A DNA stretch of 43,474 bases from Streptococcus australis (GTDB taxonomy: Bacteria; Bacillota; Bacilli; Lactobacillales; Streptococcaceae). This document shows positions 23,739 through 32,577 of this stretch, piece by piece. The position numbers and the translations under genes were made by a program. Within the stretch, counting starts at the first letter, position 1. Every line of letters begins with the position of its first letter. The DNA is taken from the NCBI RefSeq assembly GCF_019930045.1, contig NZ_JAHZQQ010000012.1, positions 1 to 43,474 on the forward strand. The letters are read 5' to 3'. Under the pieces are notes generated by a model. The model ran no database searches. It saw only the letters and a list, made by a program, of their open reading frames with translations, and had not been told where the DNA came from.

Positions 23739-24350
23739 ATGGGAAGAATGATTGAATTAATTTTTACAAGGGTCTACTTAGCCATGTTGGCAACAGGGAT
23801 CTTTTGGGCTTTAACCTTCTGTGGAGGGATCCTGTTTGGATTTGGGCCAGCTAGTGCAACGATTATGAGTCTATATGCCGAACATGGATCTGATTACAAG
23901 CAATATGGTTGGTCTGAGGCTTGGGCGCTCTATAAAGAAAATTTCCGTCGAGCCAACCAGGTTTTCTATACATTTTTTTCAATCGAAGCCATTCTTATTT
24001 ATGGCATGTATCTGATGGTTCAATTGCCCCACTTGTCCCTGTTTCAGATTTTTATCTTATTGGTCAATTTGATTTTCTTATTGGTGGCTCCCCTGACTTT
24101 TGCAGTCTATCTCAAGCTTCAAGTCCATTTTGACTTGTCCTATCTCAACAGCTTGAAGTTGAGTTTCATTGGTGCTTTTCTGGATATTCGTGCAGTGACC
24201 AAGTTTCTCTTGGGGACCTTTCTTCTAGGGGTTGTTACCCATTTCGTTCCGGCTTTGTTTTTCTTTGTTTTACTGGGCTTGTGGCATTTCTTTGTCAATG
24301 ACATTTTTCAACCCGTCTACGAAACAATTCGCTCTAAAGTGGTTTCTTAA
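23739..24350 (+). CDS. DUF624 (YesL-like) membrane protein
   Basis: This 203-aa protein with five or six hydrophobic segments is of the YesL/DUF624 family. It starts with the typical GFGPASATIMSLYAE block near residues 34-48. Such proteins are regularly encoded beside YesM/YesN two-component systems and CUT1 sugar importers, and a counterpart precedes TCS07 in pneumococcus. The function is unknown; an accessory role in sensing or transport is inferred. It ends 2 bp before the kinase gene, so the three genes form one operon. The ATG has GGAGAC upstream. Confidence 0.82.
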   Translation: MGRMIELIFTRVYLAMLATGIFWALTFCGGILFGFGPASATIMSLYAEHGSDYKQYGWSEAWALYKENFRRANQVFYTFFSIEAILIYGMYLMVQLPHLSLFQIFILLVNLIFLLVAPLTFAVYLKLQVHFDLSYLNSLKLSFIGAFLDIRAVTKFLLGTFLLGVVTHFVPALFFFVLLGLWHFFVNDIFQPVYETIRSKVVS

Positions 24351-24352
24351 TT

Positions 24353-25999
24353 ATGAAAAAAATATGGTTAGCGACTCTTTTGAAGTTCTATGCCTATATC
24401 ATGGTGGGGATCATCACGACCTTAGGCGTAACAGTATCCTTGGTCTATTGGCATAATCAACGGGCAGAGACGGATCGAATCGCTCAGTTGATTTCCTCGC
24501 GCTTGACTGCTGAGGTAGAGGATATCTACAAAAGATCGACACAATGGGGAAAGAGTCTGGTAGAAAACCCTGCCAAGCTCGAAGGAGTTTACAAGTACTT
24601 TTCAATGTCGCCTTCTGAATACGAAAGTTGGCGACTGGACAATTACTTTTCCAACTATATTCAAGTCTCCCTGCACCGCAATGTTGAGACTCTTTACTTG
24701 GAACACGACGCACTCGACCAAATCGATTTGGTGTTAAACGATTATACAACGGTCTTTGTTTCCAGTAAGAATAAAAAAGGGGGAGAACAAGTTCCAGCGG
24801 ATCAATACATAGCTAGCTCGCAAGCCATCCCAGTCTCCTTAACGGATGTTACGACTGGCCAGGATATTGGACTAGCCTACATTAAAATCAATCCAGCACT
24901 TTTGGATTCTGTTGTCGACAATATTCAAGACACGATTCCAGTAGCCGTCCAGATCTATAATCCCTTGGGGAAGGTTTTTTACCACAGAGGGGATATCAAC
25001 CCTAAAGATCATAGCCAGTGGATTGTGCGAGATACTGCTTACGGCTATCAAATCTGGGTTGGAATCCCGACCTCTTACACGGTTCGAACAGCCTTATTTA
25101 GTTTTACCTGGATGATTTCGATCGCCCTAATCCTGGTCTTGGTCTTGTATCTCTTGCTTCAACGTATTTTCCGTAATTACCAAAAACAAGTGTTGGATTT
25201 GGTGGATACCATGGAAGCCATCAGCCAGGGGGATTCCGAGCGACGGATCAATGTGGATACCAAAGAGCAGGAGCTCCTCTTAGTTGCGGAAATGACCAAT
25301 ACCATGTTGGACAATATGGACAAGTCTATCCGGGATATCTATCAGCTACAACTGAGTCAAAAAGATGCCAACATGAAGGCCTTGCAAGCGCAGATTAATC
25401 CGCATTTCATGTATAATACCATGGAGTTTATTCGCATGTATGCAGTCATGCAGGATCAAGAAGAATTAGCCGATATTATTTACGAATTTAGTAGTCTCCT
25501 TCGAAACAATATTTCAGAGGAGAAAGAGACGACCATCGAAAATGAGTTGGAATTTTGTAGAAAATACAGCTATCTCTGTATGGTACGTTATCCAAAATCG
25601 ATTGCCTATGGCTTTAAAATTGAACCCGGTCTAGAAGAGATGATTATTCCGAAGTTTACTCTTCAGCCACTAGTAGAAAATTACTTTGTCCATGGGATTG
25701 ATCACAAGCGCAAAGATAATGTTATTAGCATCAAAGTCCGTCGTGTTGGAGAAGCGGTGGAAATTCGTGTTCAAGACAATGGGAGAGGAATGGAACCGAG
25801 CCAGTTGCAACGGATCCAACAAATATTGAGTCATAGGGATCCTCGAGAAGAAGTAGAAGAAAGTAAGGGACGGCAATCCATTGGGATTGTCAATGTCCAC
25901 GAGCGTTTCCTTCTCTACTTTGGGGATCGTTACCACATTCAAATTACATCAGAAAAAGGAAAAGGTGTCCTCTATACGATTACCATCGAGGATGCTTAA
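24353..25999 (+). CDS. Sensor histidine kinase of TCS07 type (YesM-like)
   Basis: This 548-aa membrane kinase has one transmembrane helix at about 10-33, an extracellular Cache-like sensor domain (about 34-245), a second helix (about 246-270), HAMP (about 271-325), a His_kinase domain with phospho-acceptor His351 in QINPHFMYN, and a HATPase domain with VENYFVHG and DNGRGM. This architecture (HPK7-like) goes with AraC-type regulators and sugar importers. Pneumococcal TCS07 is known to control host N-glycan genes, and its ligand is thought to be glycan-derived. ATG 24353 lacks a strong ribosome binding site and is probably translationally coupled to DUF624. Confidence 0.88.
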   Translation: MKKIWLATLLKFYAYIMVGIITTLGVTVSLVYWHNQRAETDRIAQLISSRLTAEVEDIYKRSTQWGKSLVENPAKLEGVYKYFSMSPSEYESWRLDNYFSNYIQVSLHRNVETLYLEHDALDQIDLVLNDYTTVFVSSKNKKGGEQVPADQYIASSQAIPVSLTDVTTGQDIGLAYIKINPALLDSVVDNIQDTIPVAVQIYNPLGKVFYHRGDINPKDHSQWIVRDTAYGYQIWVGIPTSYTVRTALFSFTWMISIALILVLVLYLLLQRIFRNYQKQVLDLVDTMEAISQGDSERRINVDTKEQELLLVAEMTNTMLDNMDKSIRDIYQLQLSQKDANMKALQAQINPHFMYNTMEFIRMYAVMQDQEELADIIYEFSSLLRNNISEEKETTIENELEFCRKYSYLCMVRYPKSIAYGFKIEPGLEEMIIPKFTLQPLVENYFVHGIDHKRKDNVISIKVRRVGEAVEIRVQDNGRGMEPSQLQRIQQILSHRDPREEVEESKGRQSIGIVNVHERFLLYFGDRYHIQITSEKGKGVLYTITIEDA

Positions 26000-26011
26000 G
26001 AGGAAAAAATC

Positions 26012-27310
26012 GTGTATAAAGTCTTATTGGTTGACGACGAATATATGATTACGGAGGGGTTGAAAAAACTGATTCCCTTTGAAAAATGGGACATGGAAGT
26101 TGTTTACACAGCAGAGGATGCAGATCAGGCCTTGGCCTATGTTGCGGATTATCCAGTGGATATCGTGATTACGGATGTCAATATGCCAGGAAAAACTGGT
26201 CTGGAAATGATTGATCAAATGCAGTCCATTCTTCCCCATGCAGCCTATATCATTATGTCGGGGTACCAAGATTTTGCTTATGTAAAAAAGGCTCTGAATC
26301 TCCGGGTAGCAGACTATCTGTTAAAGCCTGTCAATAAGGTGGAGCTGGGGAATATCCTAGAAAAATTATCTCAAACTCTAAAAAAACCAGACCAAGAGAC
26401 AGCCAATCGCCTCCTTCATGAAGACTGGTCAGAGGAAGAATTCGAACAAGCCATTCGGGGGAGAAAACAACTCTGGATTGGGGTGGATAAGGAGAGGAAA
26501 GGCTTTGCCAGTTCGTCTTATCAGGTCTTAGGAAAAAATCTTCAACTCTATCTTTCAGATGAGGATGAGGGAGCTTTCCTACAGCGCCGTTTCCAAGCAC
26601 CTTACAAAGAACATTTTCAACAATTTAAAGAGCTTGTTGAACGAAGCCTGTTTTATGGGGATCTCCCTCTGGAAGAAGAAGATGGGGTCTTTAATTACTA
26701 CGAACCCATCTACCGTGTCATCATCCAGGGGAATATCCAACAGATTTTAGAGGAGTTGACTTGGTTGGAAGAAACCGTGAAAAGCCATACTCCAAAAGTG
26801 GCGATAGCCAAGCAACTCTTTATTCAGTTCATTATGGATGTCTTTCATTTATTTGAACATCTGCAGGGAGATGATCTGACAGAAGTTGTGAAGGCTGTTC
26901 ATGAGACAACGACTTTCGAGGATCTTGTTACCTGCGTTCGGCACCAATTGGAGACTTTCTTCTCTCAATATCGAATGAACAATAATGTGGCGACCGTCTT
27001 AGAAGTAATTGGGCGCGACTATCGGAAGGAACTGTCGCTCAAGGTTATCAGCAAGGATCTCTATATCAATCCTGTTTATTTGGGGCAATTGATCAAACGT
27101 GAGACCAATTCCACCTTTGCGGAACTCCTGAATAAACAACGGATCAAAGCAGCTCAACAGTTGCTGTTATCCACAACGGAAAGTATCGAAGATATTTGCT
27201 ATGAGGTCGGCTACAGTAATGTCGGTTACTTTTATAAAGTATTCCGCAAGTTGTGTGGCAAGTCTCCCAAAGCCTACCGTCAACAAATCGGCGTAGAGGA
27301 AAGTGACTAA
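26012..27310 (+). CDS. Response regulator of TCS07 type with AraC output domain
   Basis: This 432-aa regulator has an N-terminal receiver (1-120) with the acidic pocket DDE (8-10), phospho-acceptor Asp55 in ITDVNMPG and Lys105 in LLKPV. A middle region of about 200 residues follows. The C-terminal AraC/XylS double helix-turn-helix (about 325-427) is KELSLKVISKDLYINPVYLGQLIK, then IEDICYEVGYSNVGYFYKVFRK. The start is GTG 26012 behind AAGAGGAAA, 12 bp after the kinase stop. By genomic context it should activate ngt and the mannosidase genes. A bidirectional terminator follows. Confidence 0.9.
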   Translation: MYKVLLVDDEYMITEGLKKLIPFEKWDMEVVYTAEDADQALAYVADYPVDIVITDVNMPGKTGLEMIDQMQSILPHAAYIIMSGYQDFAYVKKALNLRVADYLLKPVNKVELGNILEKLSQTLKKPDQETANRLLHEDWSEEEFEQAIRGRKQLWIGVDKERKGFASSSYQVLGKNLQLYLSDEDEGAFLQRRFQAPYKEHFQQFKELVERSLFYGDLPLEEEDGVFNYYEPIYRVIIQGNIQQILEELTWLEETVKSHTPKVAIAKQLFIQFIMDVFHLFEHLQGDDLTEVVKAVHETTTFEDLVTCVRHQLETFFSQYRMNNNVATVLEVIGRDYRKELSLKVISKDLYINPVYLGQLIKRETNSTFAELLNKQRIKAAQQLLLSTTESIEDICYEVGYSNVGYFYKVFRKLCGKSPKAYRQQIGVEESD

Positions 27311-27322
27311 TCTGAAAACACG

Positions 27323-27361
27323 AAAAATACCCTCCATTTTTAATCAATGGAGGGTATTTTT
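27323..27361. terminator. Bidirectional terminator, two-component operon versus rlmA(II)
   Basis: AAAAATACCCTCCAT pairs with ATGGAGGGTATTTTT around a 9-nt loop. The minus-strand gene's stop codon (27362-27360) touches its edge. Confidence 0.9.
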
Positions 27362-28202
27362 AAATGCTTCTTCCGATTAAAATCGTAGCAGAAATGGTGA
27401 CCTGAGTCAGATCGGTCCAGTCAATCTGAGCTGGATCGACGTGAAAGAGGAGAGGCGTCATGCTCAGAAGAGCCTCTCGCAATGCTGGTGTGAGTTCGAA
27501 GGTTTCCTGGCAATGGATGGTGTTTTCAATCGTAAAATGATCAGAGAAATGTTGAATAATCTGCTCATTGGAATAATCGGCCTGATCCAGGTGGTCCTTC
27601 ACCTTCTGACGAATCTCTTGCAGATGGGTGGCTGTTGGGATGACCTTGATAAGGCGACCGTCTGGGGCCAGGACCCGTTTAAATTCCTGATAATTTGCTG
27701 GCGAAAAGATATCTAGGAGCAGGTCCATGCTCTGGTCTAAAAGAGGGAGACGGGCTAGATCTCCGACAAACCACTTGACCTTCCATTCCTGGTCGCTTTT
27801 GGCAGCCAGTTGGATCGATTCCTTAGATAAATCAAAGGCGTAAAAGGAATGGTCTGGATAGCGTTCTTGCAAGCTGCGCGAATAGTAGCCTTCTCCGCAA
27901 CCAATATCTAAAATGTTGGCTGGATGGTCCAGTGGAGACAAGCATTCTGACAGACTAGTGAGGATATGGTCGTAGAAACCGTTCTCTAGAACGAGTTGCC
28001 GGTTTTGAAAATTCTCTTTGTCATAGTCCTTAGAAGCCTTCACTTGTGGGGCTAAGTTCACATAGCCGAACTTAGCCAAGTCAAAGGAGTGGCGGTTCGT
28101 GCAGACCAAGCTTTGTTGGATCAGGTCGAGGGCTTCTTGACAGATGGGACAGGCAAAAGCAGTGGCTGTTTGAAATCGTTGTAATTTTGGTTTGATCGTC
28201 AT
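27360..28202 (-). CDS. rlmAII: 23S rRNA (guanine-N1) methyltransferase RlmA(II)
   Basis: This 280-aa methyltransferase modifies G748 in hairpin 35 of 23S rRNA in Gram-positive bacteria, which influences telithromycin and tylosin binding. An N-terminal zinc finger is visible as Cys18-x2-Cys21 and Cys34-x3-His38 (ACPIC and CTNRH). The SAM-binding motif is ILDIGCGEGYYS (about 96-107). Then LDIFSPANYQEFKRVLAPDGRLIKV follows the fold typical of the RlmA family. RlmA(I) (G745) has the same layout; the Gram-positive setting favours the II type. It stands alone on the minus strand between two hairpins. Confidence 0.82.
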   Translation of the reverse strand: MTIKPKLQRFQTATAFACPICQEALDLIQQSLVCTNRHSFDLAKFGYVNLAPQVKASKDYDKENFQNRQLVLENGFYDHILTSLSECLSPLDHPANILDIGCGEGYYSRSLQERYPDHSFYAFDLSKESIQLAAKSDQEWKVKWFVGDLARLPLLDQSMDLLLDIFSPANYQEFKRVLAPDGRLIKVIPTATHLQEIRQKVKDHLDQADYSNEQIIQHFSDHFTIENTIHCQETFELTPALREALLSMTPLLFHVDPAQIDWTDLTQVTISATILIGRSI

Positions 28203-28218
28203 AATACTTCTAGTGTAC

Positions 28219-28259
28219 CAAAAAACCTCTGAAAGTCATAGCTTCAGAGGTCTTCTTTT
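28219..28259. terminator. Terminator between tyrS and rlmA(II)
   Basis: ACCTCTGAA pairs with TTCAGAGGT. On the minus strand a T-run (complement of 28220-28225) follows, ending tyrS transcription just past its stop codon. Confidence 0.8.
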
Positions 28260-29515
28260 TAGTAAGTCAAAACAAAGTATTTTTTCTTACCGCGACGGAT
28301 AACGGTCAATTCATTTTCTAATTTATCGCTATCGCTCAAGACATAGTCAAGGTCTTGGATACGTTCGCCGTTGACGTAGATAGCTCCATTTTGAACATCT
28401 TCGCGGGCTTGGCGTTTGGAATTCACCACGCCAGAAGATACAAGCAATTCTACGATATTGTGGTTTTCGTCTGCTTGGACTTGGTAGTTTGGCACACCAC
28501 GAAGGCCTTGTTTGAGTTCTTTGACAGAAAGGTTTTTGATGTTTCCTGCAAAGAGTTGCTCCGTGATGTTAAGGGCTTCTTTGTAAGCTTCTTCGCCGTG
28601 GACAAGGGTGACCACCTCACGCGCCAAGACTTTTTGAGCCAAGCGTTCGTGTGGCGCAGCTTCAAACTGTTTGCGGATCTCTTCAATCTCATCAAGAGAC
28701 AAGAAGGTAAAGATTTTCAAGAAGCGAACAGCGTCAGCGTCCATGACATTCATCCAGAATTGGTACATTTCGTATGGAGAAGTCTTTTCAGGGTTGAGCC
28801 AAACCGCATTCCCTTCAGATTTACCAAATTTCTTACCAGTCGCATCTGTAATGAGGGGAACAGTGATGACGTGACCGGTCTTATCCGCCTTCCGACGAAG
28901 CAACTCTGTACCAGCTGTCATATTTCCCCACTGGTCAGAACCACCGATTTGCAAAGTGACATTGTGTTCTTGGTTCAGAACAAAGAAGTCATAGCCTTGC
29001 ATGATTTGGTAGGCAAATTCAGTGTAAGAAATCCCTGTTTCAATCCGCTTTTTCACAGATTCCTTGCTCATCATGTAGTTGACAGTAAAGTATTTTCCGA
29101 TGTCGCGAAGGAAGTCAATGAAGCTGATGCTGCCAAACCAGTCGTAGTTATTGACCATGACAGCCTTATTTTCCCCATTTTCAAAATCTAAGAAACGAGA
29201 CAATTGCCCTTGGATAGAAGTGACCCAACCGTCTACAGTCTCCTTAGTTTGTAAACTGCGCTCGGCATCTTTGAAAGAAGGGTCTCCAATGAGTCCGGTC
29301 GCACCACCGACAAGCGCATAAGGTTTGTGGCCTGCCAATTGTAAGCGACGACTGGTCAAGATTGCAACAAGGTGCCCAAGGTGCAAACTATCAGCAGTTG
29401 GATCGTAGCCAGTATAATACGATACTTGTCCTTCTTCTAGGGCTTTACGCAAAGCATCTTCGTCAGTCGTTTGGAAAATCAAACCACGTTCTTTTAGCTC
29501 ATCAAAAATGTGCAT
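28259..29515 (-). CDS. tyrS: Tyrosyl-tRNA synthetase
   Basis: This 418-aa class Ic synthetase charges tRNA-Tyr. The HIGH motif appears as HLGH (45-48, in [11 protein letters not shown]), the KMSKS motif as KFGKS (229-233), and the tyrosine pocket includes [11 protein letters not shown] (189-199). A C-terminal S4 RNA-binding domain (about 350-418) is intact. The start ATG 29515 has GGAGAG upstream. No T-box leader is seen before it: the leader is only ~70 nt and lacks the GGTGG antiterminator box, so it is not controlled by that route here. It is divergent from pbp1b, as in other mitis-group genomes. Confidence 0.96.
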   Translation of the reverse strand: MHIFDELKERGLIFQTTDEDALRKALEEGQVSYYTGYDPTADSLHLGHLVAILTSRRLQLAGHKPYALVGGATGLIGDPSFKDAERSLQTKETVDGWVTSIQGQLSRFLDFENGENKAVMVNNYDWFGSISFIDFLRDIGKYFTVNYMMSKESVKKRIETGISYTEFAYQIMQGYDFFVLNQEHNVTLQIGGSDQWGNMTAGTELLRRKADKTGHVITVPLITDATGKKFGKSEGNAVWLNPEKTSPYEMYQFWMNVMDADAVRFLKIFTFLSLDEIEEIRKQFEAAPHERLAQKVLAREVVTLVHGEEAYKEALNITEQLFAGNIKNLSVKELKQGLRGVPNYQVQADENHNIVELLVSSGVVNSKRQAREDVQNGAIYVNGERIQDLDYVLSDSDKLENELTVIRRGKKKYFVLTY

Positions 29516-29584
29516 CGTTCTCTCCTTTTCTAAGCTACTGGCCGGATCGATGAAAACAGCCCAGTATCTGTATGGTTTCTCTCT

Positions 29585-29612
29585 ATTTTACCATAATGAC
29601 TTGAAATAGCAA
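29585..29612 (-). promoter_or_regulatory. tyrS promoter
   Basis: On the minus strand, TTGCTA (29612-29607), a 16-bp spacer and extended -10 TGGTAAAAT ending at 29585. Confidence 0.6.
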
Positions 29613-29662
29613 TGAATGGACGAAAAAAATCCAATCGGAAGCAGTGTTCGCAACTTTAGGAA

Positions 29663-29692
29663 TTGAAAAGAAAGAGGTCCATTTGGTATAAT
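29663..29692 (+). promoter_or_regulatory. pbp1b promoter
   Basis: TTGAAA (29663-29668), an 18-bp spacer and extended -10 TGGTATAAT (29684-29692), 22 bp before the GTG start. Confidence 0.7.
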
Positions 29693-29714
29693 AGGAAGGA
29701 CAAGGAGAAATAGA

Positions 29715-32156
29715 GTGAGTCAAATGAGAGAATTTTTTACAAAGTGCGGGAAGAAAATAAAAGACTTCTTTGCCAAGATGACTGTTGAAGTCGATGAGAA
29801 AGAAGACAAGGAGGGCTGGTCACTAGGAGATTTCGTGGCAACGATTCTCCGGACCATGAAACTCCTTTGGGATGTGCTATTGGTGTTTGCTTTAGGTGGT
29901 CTCTTGTTTGGTGCAGGGATTGCGATTGGCTATGCAGCCAGCCTCTTTAATGAGACAGAGACACCGGATCCGACCCAATTGGTTCAACAAGTGCGAAATA
30001 TTTCGAGTGTTTCAAAGATTTCCTACTCAGATGGAAGCATCATTTCTGATATTGACAGTGACTTGATTCGGATTCCTGTCCAAAAGGATGCGATTTCGGA
30101 CAATGTCAAAAAGGCTGTTATTGCAACTGAGGACGAAAATTTTAATAGCCATAACGGGGTTGTTCCGAAAGCGGTAATCCGGGCTACCTTGGGTTCAGTT
30201 GCTGGAGTAGGGTCCTCTAGTGGTGGTTCGACTCTGACCCAACAGTTGATCAAACAACAAGTTGTGGGAGATGCACCGACCTTCTCACGGAAGGCCGCTG
30301 AGATTATCGATGCCCTTGCTCTGGAACGGGTAATGGATAAGGACGAAATTTTAACGACCTACCTCAATGTCTCTCCATTTGGTCGAAACAACCGGGGACA
30401 AAATATCGCAGGAGTGGAAGCTGCAGCTCAAGGGATTTTTGGTGTTTCTGCCAAAGACTTGACTGTTCCACAGGCAGCCTTCATTGCTGGTTTGCCACAG
30501 AGTCCAATTGTCTACTCACCTTACGCTTCTGATGGCAGCCTCAAGACCCCAGAAAATCAAGCTTTAGGCTTGGATCGTGCCAAGGATGTCTTGTACAACA
30601 TGTATCGGACAGGTGCTATCAGCAAGGAAGAGTACGACCAGTATAGTCAATATGATTTGAGCAAGGATTTCCTTCCGTCAAATGGCATCGAGAAGACGCC
30701 GCACGACTACTTGTATTTCCAAGCCGTTAGTGAAGCGGAAGATGCCATGTATGAGTATCTAATCAAGAGAGACAACGTCTCTAGCCAAGACCTAAAAAAC
30801 AATTCGACGGTTAAATCTTATCAAGAGTTGGCGAAGAAGGAATTGAGAGAGGGTGGCTATACGGTCCAGACCACTATCAACAAAGCTATCTACAATGCCA
30901 TGCAAGAAGCAGTTGCCAATTATGGCGGTATCTTGGACGATGGGACGGGTACGGTAGAAGTCGGGAATGTCCTCATGGACAACCGAACAGGAGCGATTCT
31001 TGGCTTTGTTGGGGGACGGAATTTTGACGGGAATCAGAATAACCACGCTTTTGATACAGAGCGTTCTCCAGGATCTACCATTAAACCCTTGCTGGCTTAT
31101 GGAATTGCCATTGACCAAGGCTTGATGGGAAGCAATAGTATCGTTTCCAATTACCCAACTAACTTTTCTAGTGGAGAGCCAATTATGCACGTGGATAACC
31201 GAGGAACTGGTATGATGGACCTCCGAGAGGCCCTCAATACCTCATGGAATATCCCGGCTTATTGGACCTATCGTACTCTCCGTGAAAAGGGTGTCGATGT
31301 CCCTGGCTATATGGAAAAAATGGGCTATGATATCGCTGAGTACGGCATTGAAAGTTTGCCAATGGGAGGCGGGATCGAAGTAAGCGTCGCCCAACATACA
31401 AACGGTTATCAAACCATTGCCAATAATGGGAATTACCAAAAACGCTACATGATTGAAAAAATCATGGATCAAAACGGAAAAGTTGTTTACCAGCACGAAA
31501 GCAAACCAACTCGAGTCTATTCAGCAGCAACTGCGACTATCATGCAGGACCTGTTAAGAGGTGTCATTAGCTCTGGTGCGACAACGACCTTCAAGAGCCG
31601 AATCAGTCAGGTCAACCCAACCCTTGCTAATGCCGATTGGATCGGGAAAACCGGAACTACCAATGAGAATGGAGATATGTGGCTCATGCTGTCTACTCCA
31701 AATCTCACCTTAGGTGGCTGGATTGGACATGACAACAATGCTTCTATGGCTCCGTTGACAGGTTACAACAACAACGCAAGTTACATGGCCTATTTAGCCA
31801 ATGCTATCTATCAAGCAGATCCAAATGCTTGGGGCGTTCAAGATCGCTTCACCCTAGATAGCAGTGTCATTTCATCGACTGTTCTCAAATCGACAGGACA
31901 ACGACCTGGTCGTGTCAATGTCAATGGTCGTGATATCGACGTGTCGGGTGCGACGGTTACCAGCTATTGGGCTAAAAATGGTGCTCCACAAACGACCTAC
32001 CGCTTTGCGATTGGTGGATCAGACAGTGATTATGCTAGCGCTTGGGCTGGAATCTTAGGTGGTTCAGCTAATCCTTCCAATGGAAATCGCAATACCAACC
32101 GAACAAACAATTCGAGCACGCCAAGTAGTTCATCATCGAGTGGACAAAACCGGTAA
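29715..32156 (+). CDS. pbp1b: Class A penicillin-binding protein 1b
   Basis: This 813-aa bifunctional murein synthase has a cytoplasmic N-terminus (1-48) and one membrane anchor (about 49-76). A GT51 glycosyltransferase domain (about 100-280) has catalytic Glu139 in ATEDENF and [14 protein letters not shown] transpeptidase domain (about 400-730) has SxxK Ser454-Lys457 (SPGSTIKP), SxN Ser510-Asn512 and KTGT from Lys645. The C-terminus is a Ser/Asn/Thr-rich disordered tail. The start is GTG 29715 behind AAGGAGAA; ATG 29724 is a possible alternative. All catalytic residues are present. It is placed next to tyrS and followed by rpoB. Confidence 0.94.
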   Translation: MSQMREFFTKCGKKIKDFFAKMTVEVDEKEDKEGWSLGDFVATILRTMKLLWDVLLVFALGGLLFGAGIAIGYAASLFNETETPDPTQLVQQVRNISSVSKISYSDGSIISDIDSDLIRIPVQKDAISDNVKKAVIATEDENFNSHNGVVPKAVIRATLGSVAGVGSSSGGSTLTQQLIKQQVVGDAPTFSRKAAEIIDALALERVMDKDEILTTYLNVSPFGRNNRGQNIAGVEAAAQGIFGVSAKDLTVPQAAFIAGLPQSPIVYSPYASDGSLKTPENQALGLDRAKDVLYNMYRTGAISKEEYDQYSQYDLSKDFLPSNGIEKTPHDYLYFQAVSEAEDAMYEYLIKRDNVSSQDLKNNSTVKSYQELAKKELREGGYTVQTTINKAIYNAMQEAVANYGGILDDGTGTVEVGNVLMDNRTGAILGFVGGRNFDGNQNNHAFDTERSPGSTIKPLLAYGIAIDQGLMGSNSIVSNYPTNFSSGEPIMHVDNRGTGMMDLREALNTSWNIPAYWTYRTLREKGVDVPGYMEKMGYDIAEYGIESLPMGGGIEVSVAQHTNGYQTIANNGNYQKRYMIEKIMDQNGKVVYQHESKPTRVYSAATATIMQDLLRGVISSGATTTFKSRISQVNPTLANADWIGKTGTTNENGDMWLMLSTPNLTLGGWIGHDNNASMAPLTGYNNNASYMAYLANAIYQADPNAWGVQDRFTLDSSVISSTVLKSTGQRPGRVNVNGRDIDVSGATVTSYWAKNGAPQTTYRFAIGGSDSDYASAWAGILGGSANPSNGNRNTNRTNNSSTPSSSSSSGQNR

Positions 32157-32206
32157 AAATTATCAGGGACAATACCATAAAATCGTTTTCATGTCTAGAG
32201 AAAAAC

Positions 32207-32235
32207 TTGTGTTTTTTGTGAAAATACGATATAAT
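32207..32235 (+). promoter_or_regulatory. rpoBC promoter
   Basis: TTGTGT (32207-32212), a 17-bp spacer and TATAAT (32230-32235). The predicted start near 32242 gives a leader of about 335 nt before rpoB. Confidence 0.75.
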
Positions 32236-32292
32236 AAGGACAAGTAATTTGTCGTGCGCTTTATTTGAAATATTGTCCAAATAGAAGCTTAC

Positions 32293-32338
32293 AGCAGTTA
32301 AATCAAACTTTATAAAAGTCGATTTAGCTGCTCTTTTT
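32293..32338 (+). terminator. Intrinsic terminator inside the rpoB leader
   Basis: AGCAGTTAAATC (32293-32304) pairs with GATTTAGCTGCT (32321-32332) with one G-U pair, followed by CTTTTT. It lies ~50 nt after the predicted rpoB transcription start, so it would release a ~95-nt RNA or act as an attenuator. It may also stop read-through from pbp1b. Confidence 0.7.
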
Positions 32339-32577
32339 GTGCCTATTTTTAGAAAAAACCGAGTTTGTCACACAAACTTAATCTTTCTAAAAATTCCAAA
32401 AAGGATGAATGATACGGAGGAGTTTTCTTCTCACGTGATGTAGATCACACCCCCTTCATAACGTCGTTTCGATTGGATCAGAACTATTCTGATGTGGTCA
32501 GAAGCGATCTAGAAACCGGATCTTCAGAGAGGGGCTTCCCCTAGCTGGCATCCTAGTATAGAAAAGGAGTTAAAACT
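32339..32577 (+). promoter_or_regulatory. Structured 5' leader of rpoB
   Basis: A nested hairpin is formed by TTTTTAGAAA (32346-32355) with TTTCTAAAAA (32384-32393), and inside it AGTTTGT (32362-32368) with ACAAACT (32372-32378). Further inverted repeats follow: GTGAT/ATCAC near 32438-32451, ATCAGA/TCTGAT near 32479-32496 and AGGGG/CCCCT near 32530-32544. No ORF is likely. No -10/-35 pair of quality is visible here, so this is probably transcript leader rather than a second promoter. Confidence 0.5.

Noticed and set aside
28355..29191. 278-aa plus-strand frame opposite tyrS
   Set aside because: It is a long antisense shadow caused by the codon bias of tyrS; no domain and no ribosome binding site.
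29516..29584. T-box leader upstream of tyrS
   Set aside because: The leader is short and lacks the conserved antiterminator sequence and specifier stem.
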